From NCBI RefSeq assembly GCF_000521505.1, contig NZ_CP003915.1, positions 4,030,001-4,094,000 of the forward strand: a DNA stretch of 64,000 nucleotides. The letters are read 5' to 3'. The stretch comes from Advenella mimigardefordensis DPN7. GTDB lineage: Bacteria; Pseudomonadota; Gammaproteobacteria; Burkholderiales; Burkholderiaceae_B. Numbering within the stretch: position 1 is the stretch's first letter; the number at the start of each line of letters is the position of its first letter. The notes under the pieces are model-generated. The model was given only the letters and a program-made list of their open reading frames with translations. It did no database searches and was not told where the DNA came from. Shown here piece by piece: positions 62,045 through 64,000 of the stretch. The position numbers and the translations under genes were made by a program.

Positions 62045-62260
62045 ATGTCCATCCAGTCAATCAACGCACGCAACCAGTTTCGTGGAAAAATTGTAGAGAT
62101 CATAAGCGGCCCTGTCGTATCGGAAGTTGACATCGAAACACCTGCAGGGCCGATCACTTCTGTGATAACCAGCCGTTCCATCGAGCAACTCGGGCTCACC
62201 GTCGGATCGGAGGTGATTGCCTTTGTGAAGTCCACCGATGTCGCAGTGGCCAAGCTGTGA
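62045..62260 (+). CDS. Molbindin (Mop) molybdate-binding protein
   Basis: A single TOBE/Mop domain of 71 residues: SINARNQFRGKIVEIISGPV, VSEVDIETPAGPITSVITSR and a final VGSEVIAFVKSTDVAVAKL. This is the complete, canonical molbindin, which forms hexamers that store or buffer molybdate (or tungstate) in the cytoplasm. GGAG precedes the ATG at a good distance. It stands alone, divergent from the transporter operon. Mop proteins are often found near sulfur or nitrogen assimilation genes. Confidence 0.92.
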   Translation: MSIQSINARNQFRGKIVEIISGPVVSEVDIETPAGPITSVITSRSIEQLGLTVGSEVIAFVKSTDVAVAKL

Positions 62261-62440
62261 GCGTAGCCCGAAAAAGAGCAGACCGGCTGCTGCTGGCCGG
62301 CCCGCCGACGTCGACAACATTAATACATACCGACAGGCTCAACGCTCGCGATCGATGTCGACCGTGACGATCCTGCCTGGAAAGGGCAGAACCAGGCACG
62401 CGTAATAAACTGTCGCTTTCGCACGCTCCACGGGGTTGTT

Positions 62441-63382
62441 TCATACCAGATTTTCTGGCTTTCCCAGGAAAAACTGATTGATATTATCAAACGCCGTGCC
62501 GAAATAATTCTCGTAGTTATCACGTTCGACATAACCGAGATGCGGTGTACACAATACGTTTGGCATATTAATGAGTGGCGAAGTGGTGGCTGGCTCCTGT
62601 TCATAGACGTCAACGGCAGCAAAGCCCGGTGCGCCGTTAGCCAGCGCGTTCTGGAGCGCGCCGGTTTCAATCAGCTCCGCCCTGCTGGTATTGACGATCA
62701 ATGCATGGGCACCCATTCTGGCAAGGTCAGCCTGTTTGACAATACCCCGCGTCTCATCATTCAGACGAATATGCAGGGAAACGATATCGCTTTGCGCAAA
62801 AAACACTTCCCTGGTCGGTGCCACTTCAAAACCATCGGCTCGTGCTTTATCGGTCGAGCCTGCCCGCCCCCACACCCAGACGTTCATGCCAAAGGCACGA
62901 CCATATCGCGCAACCTGCTCGCCAATTCTGCCGTAACTCCATACACCCAATCGGTGTCCCTGCAGTTTCTGGCCAAGACGTCCCTGCCACTGACCTTGCT
63001 GCAGGCGATTAGCTTCGCTCACAATATGCCGGCGACTCGCCAAAACCAACGCCCAGGTGAGTTCTGCTGTCGCCGTGCCCGATCCGGTTCCCTGCGCCAC
63101 GGCGATGCCCTGCCGCCGGCAGGCTTCAAGATCAATATGGCCCGCTACCTTGCCGATTTGACTGATCAGCTTTAACCGGGGCAATTGCCTGAGTATATCT
63201 TCAGTCAGCACCGTTCGCTCCCGGGTCAGCACCAGCGCATCGGCAGATGCAAAACGCCGCACCAGTTCAGCAGGATCTTTACAACTGTCATTGTAGACCG
63301 TCACCTCGTGCTCCTGCAGTTTCTTGAAACAGTCCAGATTGCGAACACAATTCTGATAATCTTCAGGGATAATGATATGCAT
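62441..63382 (-). CDS. D-2-hydroxyacid dehydrogenase family protein
   Basis: 313 residues of the NAD-dependent 2-hydroxyacid dehydrogenase family. Catalytic Arg234 (NTSRAEL), Glu263 (VYEQEP) and His281 (CTPHLGY) are all in place. The dinucleotide loop reads GVWSYGRIG (146-154), where most members have GxGxxG-type loops starting LGIxGxGxIG, an atypical but known variant. It would interconvert a 2-keto acid and its D-hydroxy acid. It directly follows a Bug-type binding protein gene (6-base gap), suggesting a role in using an imported carboxylate. Confidence 0.86.
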   Translation of the reverse strand: MHIIIPEDYQNCVRNLDCFKKLQEHEVTVYNDSCKDPAELVRRFASADALVLTRERTVLTEDILRQLPRLKLISQIGKVAGHIDLEACRRQGIAVAQGTGSGTATAELTWALVLASRRHIVSEANRLQQGQWQGRLGQKLQGHRLGVWSYGRIGEQVARYGRAFGMNVWVWGRAGSTDKARADGFEVAPTREVFFAQSDIVSLHIRLNDETRGIVKQADLARMGAHALIVNTSRAELIETGALQNALANGAPGFAAVDVYEQEPATTSPLINMPNVLCTPHLGYVERDNYENYFGTAFDNINQFFLGKPENLV

Positions 63383-63388
63383 AAGATT

Positions 63389-64000
63389 CTATTGAATTTT
63401 CAGATTAAGCTTTTTAGCAATCCCGTCCCAGGTTTTCAGATCTTCCCCGATTACCTGATTGAACGCTTCCACGCTATTGCCGCCCGGCTCGATCCCCATC
63501 GATTTGAATGTGTCCGCCACTCTGGAATCGGTCAGCGCCTTTTTTACATGATCATTCAGCTTGCTGATGATAGCCGGATCCGTCCCCGCCCGGGCCAGCA
63601 GACCATACCAGGGATGAATCTCAAAGCCGGGAAACCCCTGCTCGGCAATCGTGGGCACATCGGGAACCACAGGCGAGCGTTGCGCCGTGGGCACCGCCAG
63701 CGCCTTGATTTTGTGGTCCTTCAATAGCGGCAAGGCAACTGTCGTATCCAGGAATATGGCGTGGATCCTGCCCGACAACAGATCCTGGATCGCAGGTGCA
63801 GCGCCTTTGTAGGGTGTATGTTCCAGCGCCAGCCCCGCCCGGTCCTTGAACATCTCCATCGCCAGGTGTCCGGACGAGCCATTGCCTGACGAACCGTAGA
63901 AATAGGCTGAAGGCTTGGCCTTGACCATTTCAATAAACTCGTGCAGGGTGTTGACCGGTGTATCCACGTTGACCACCAGCAGATGTGAGATATAACCCAC
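63389..64000 (-). CDS. Bug-family (tripartite tricarboxylate transporter) binding protein, partial
   Basis: The C-terminal 203 residues of a periplasmic receptor; the N-terminus lies beyond the right edge. Family marks are LLVVNVDTPVNTLHEFIEMV, YGSSGNGSSGHLAMEMFKDR, HTPYKGAAPAIQDLLSGRI and VPDVPTIAEQGFPGFE. Bug proteins are strongly expanded in Bordetella and relatives and bind carboxylates. It is co-oriented with the hydroxyacid dehydrogenase gene. Confidence 0.9.
   Translation of the reverse strand: MGYISHLLVVNVDTPVNTLHEFIEMVKAKPSAYFYGSSGNGSSGHLAMEMFKDRAGLALEHTPYKGAAPAIQDLLSGRIHAIFLDTTVALPLLKDHKIKALAVPTAQRSPVVPDVPTIAEQGFPGFEIHPWYGLLARAGTDPAIISKLNDHVKKALTDSRVADTFKSMGIEPGGNSVEAFNQVIGEDLKTWDGIAKKLNLKIQ

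Noticed and set aside
1..64000. Core type VI secretion genes (sheath, baseplate, TssM, ClpV)
   Set aside because: Looked for around the vgrG operon and found none; the cluster is an effector island only.
1..64000. CRISPR arrays, tRNA or rRNA genes
   Set aside because: No regularly spaced short repeats and no cloverleaf or rRNA-like sequence were noticed on either strand.

Overview
The window looks like a chromosome segment of a betaproteobacterium of the family Alcaligenaceae (Advenella/Bordetella-like). The reasons are a Bug-type tripartite-tricarboxylate binding protein, a CdiA/FhaB exoprotein with the extended signal-peptide region typical of beta/gammaproteobacteria, and moderately GC-rich coding sequence. 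This placement is inferred from gene content, not from a marker gene. No rRNA, tRNA or CRISPR array was seen.

Layout. (1) 1-4096, minus: a branched-chain-amino-acid-type ABC transporter (LivF start, LivG, binding protein) in one operon with an AhpD-like CxxC protein and a flavin monooxygenase of the NtaA/SnaA/DszA class. (2) 4491-19950, minus: a type VI secretion effector operon without any core T6SS genes: VgrG, PAAR-like DUF4150 protein, VgrG, DUF2169-pentapeptide adaptor, pentapeptide protein, a giant VgrG-RHS fusion with a nuclease-like C-terminal toxin, and its likely immunity gene. (3) 20322-26107: speG, then an AraC regulator divergent from a catabolic operon (48-residue membrane protein, sodium:solute symporter, ketopantoate-reductase-like dehydrogenase, beta-keto acid cleavage enzyme). 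(4) 26202-47538, minus: a contact-dependent inhibition locus. cdiB and a >9 kb cdiA are followed by a roughly 10 kb AT-rich array of orphan toxin tails and immunity genes. (5) 47749-54750: unassigned small genes, DUF4202, a solitary ParD-like antitoxin, and an SDR/MFS pair divergent from a TetR regulator. (6) 54856-61643, minus: an SsuABC-type transporter operon with a second NtaA/SnaA-type monooxygenase and an amidohydrolase, probably for organosulfur use. (7) 62045-64000: a molybdate-binding Mop protein, a D-2-hydroxyacid dehydrogenase and a truncated Bug protein.

The most striking part is region 4. The main CdiA is interrupted by one in-frame TAG, 55 codons before its natural end. A paralogous toxin tail at the far end of the array carries Gln (CAG) at that same position but has its own TAG a few codons later. 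Most toxin tails overlap their immunity gene by 4 bases. The pretoxin sequence encoding SSIAGLAG is repeated at several joints, which suggests recombination seams. Secreted antagonism genes (T6SS effectors plus CDI) thus make up more than half of the window.
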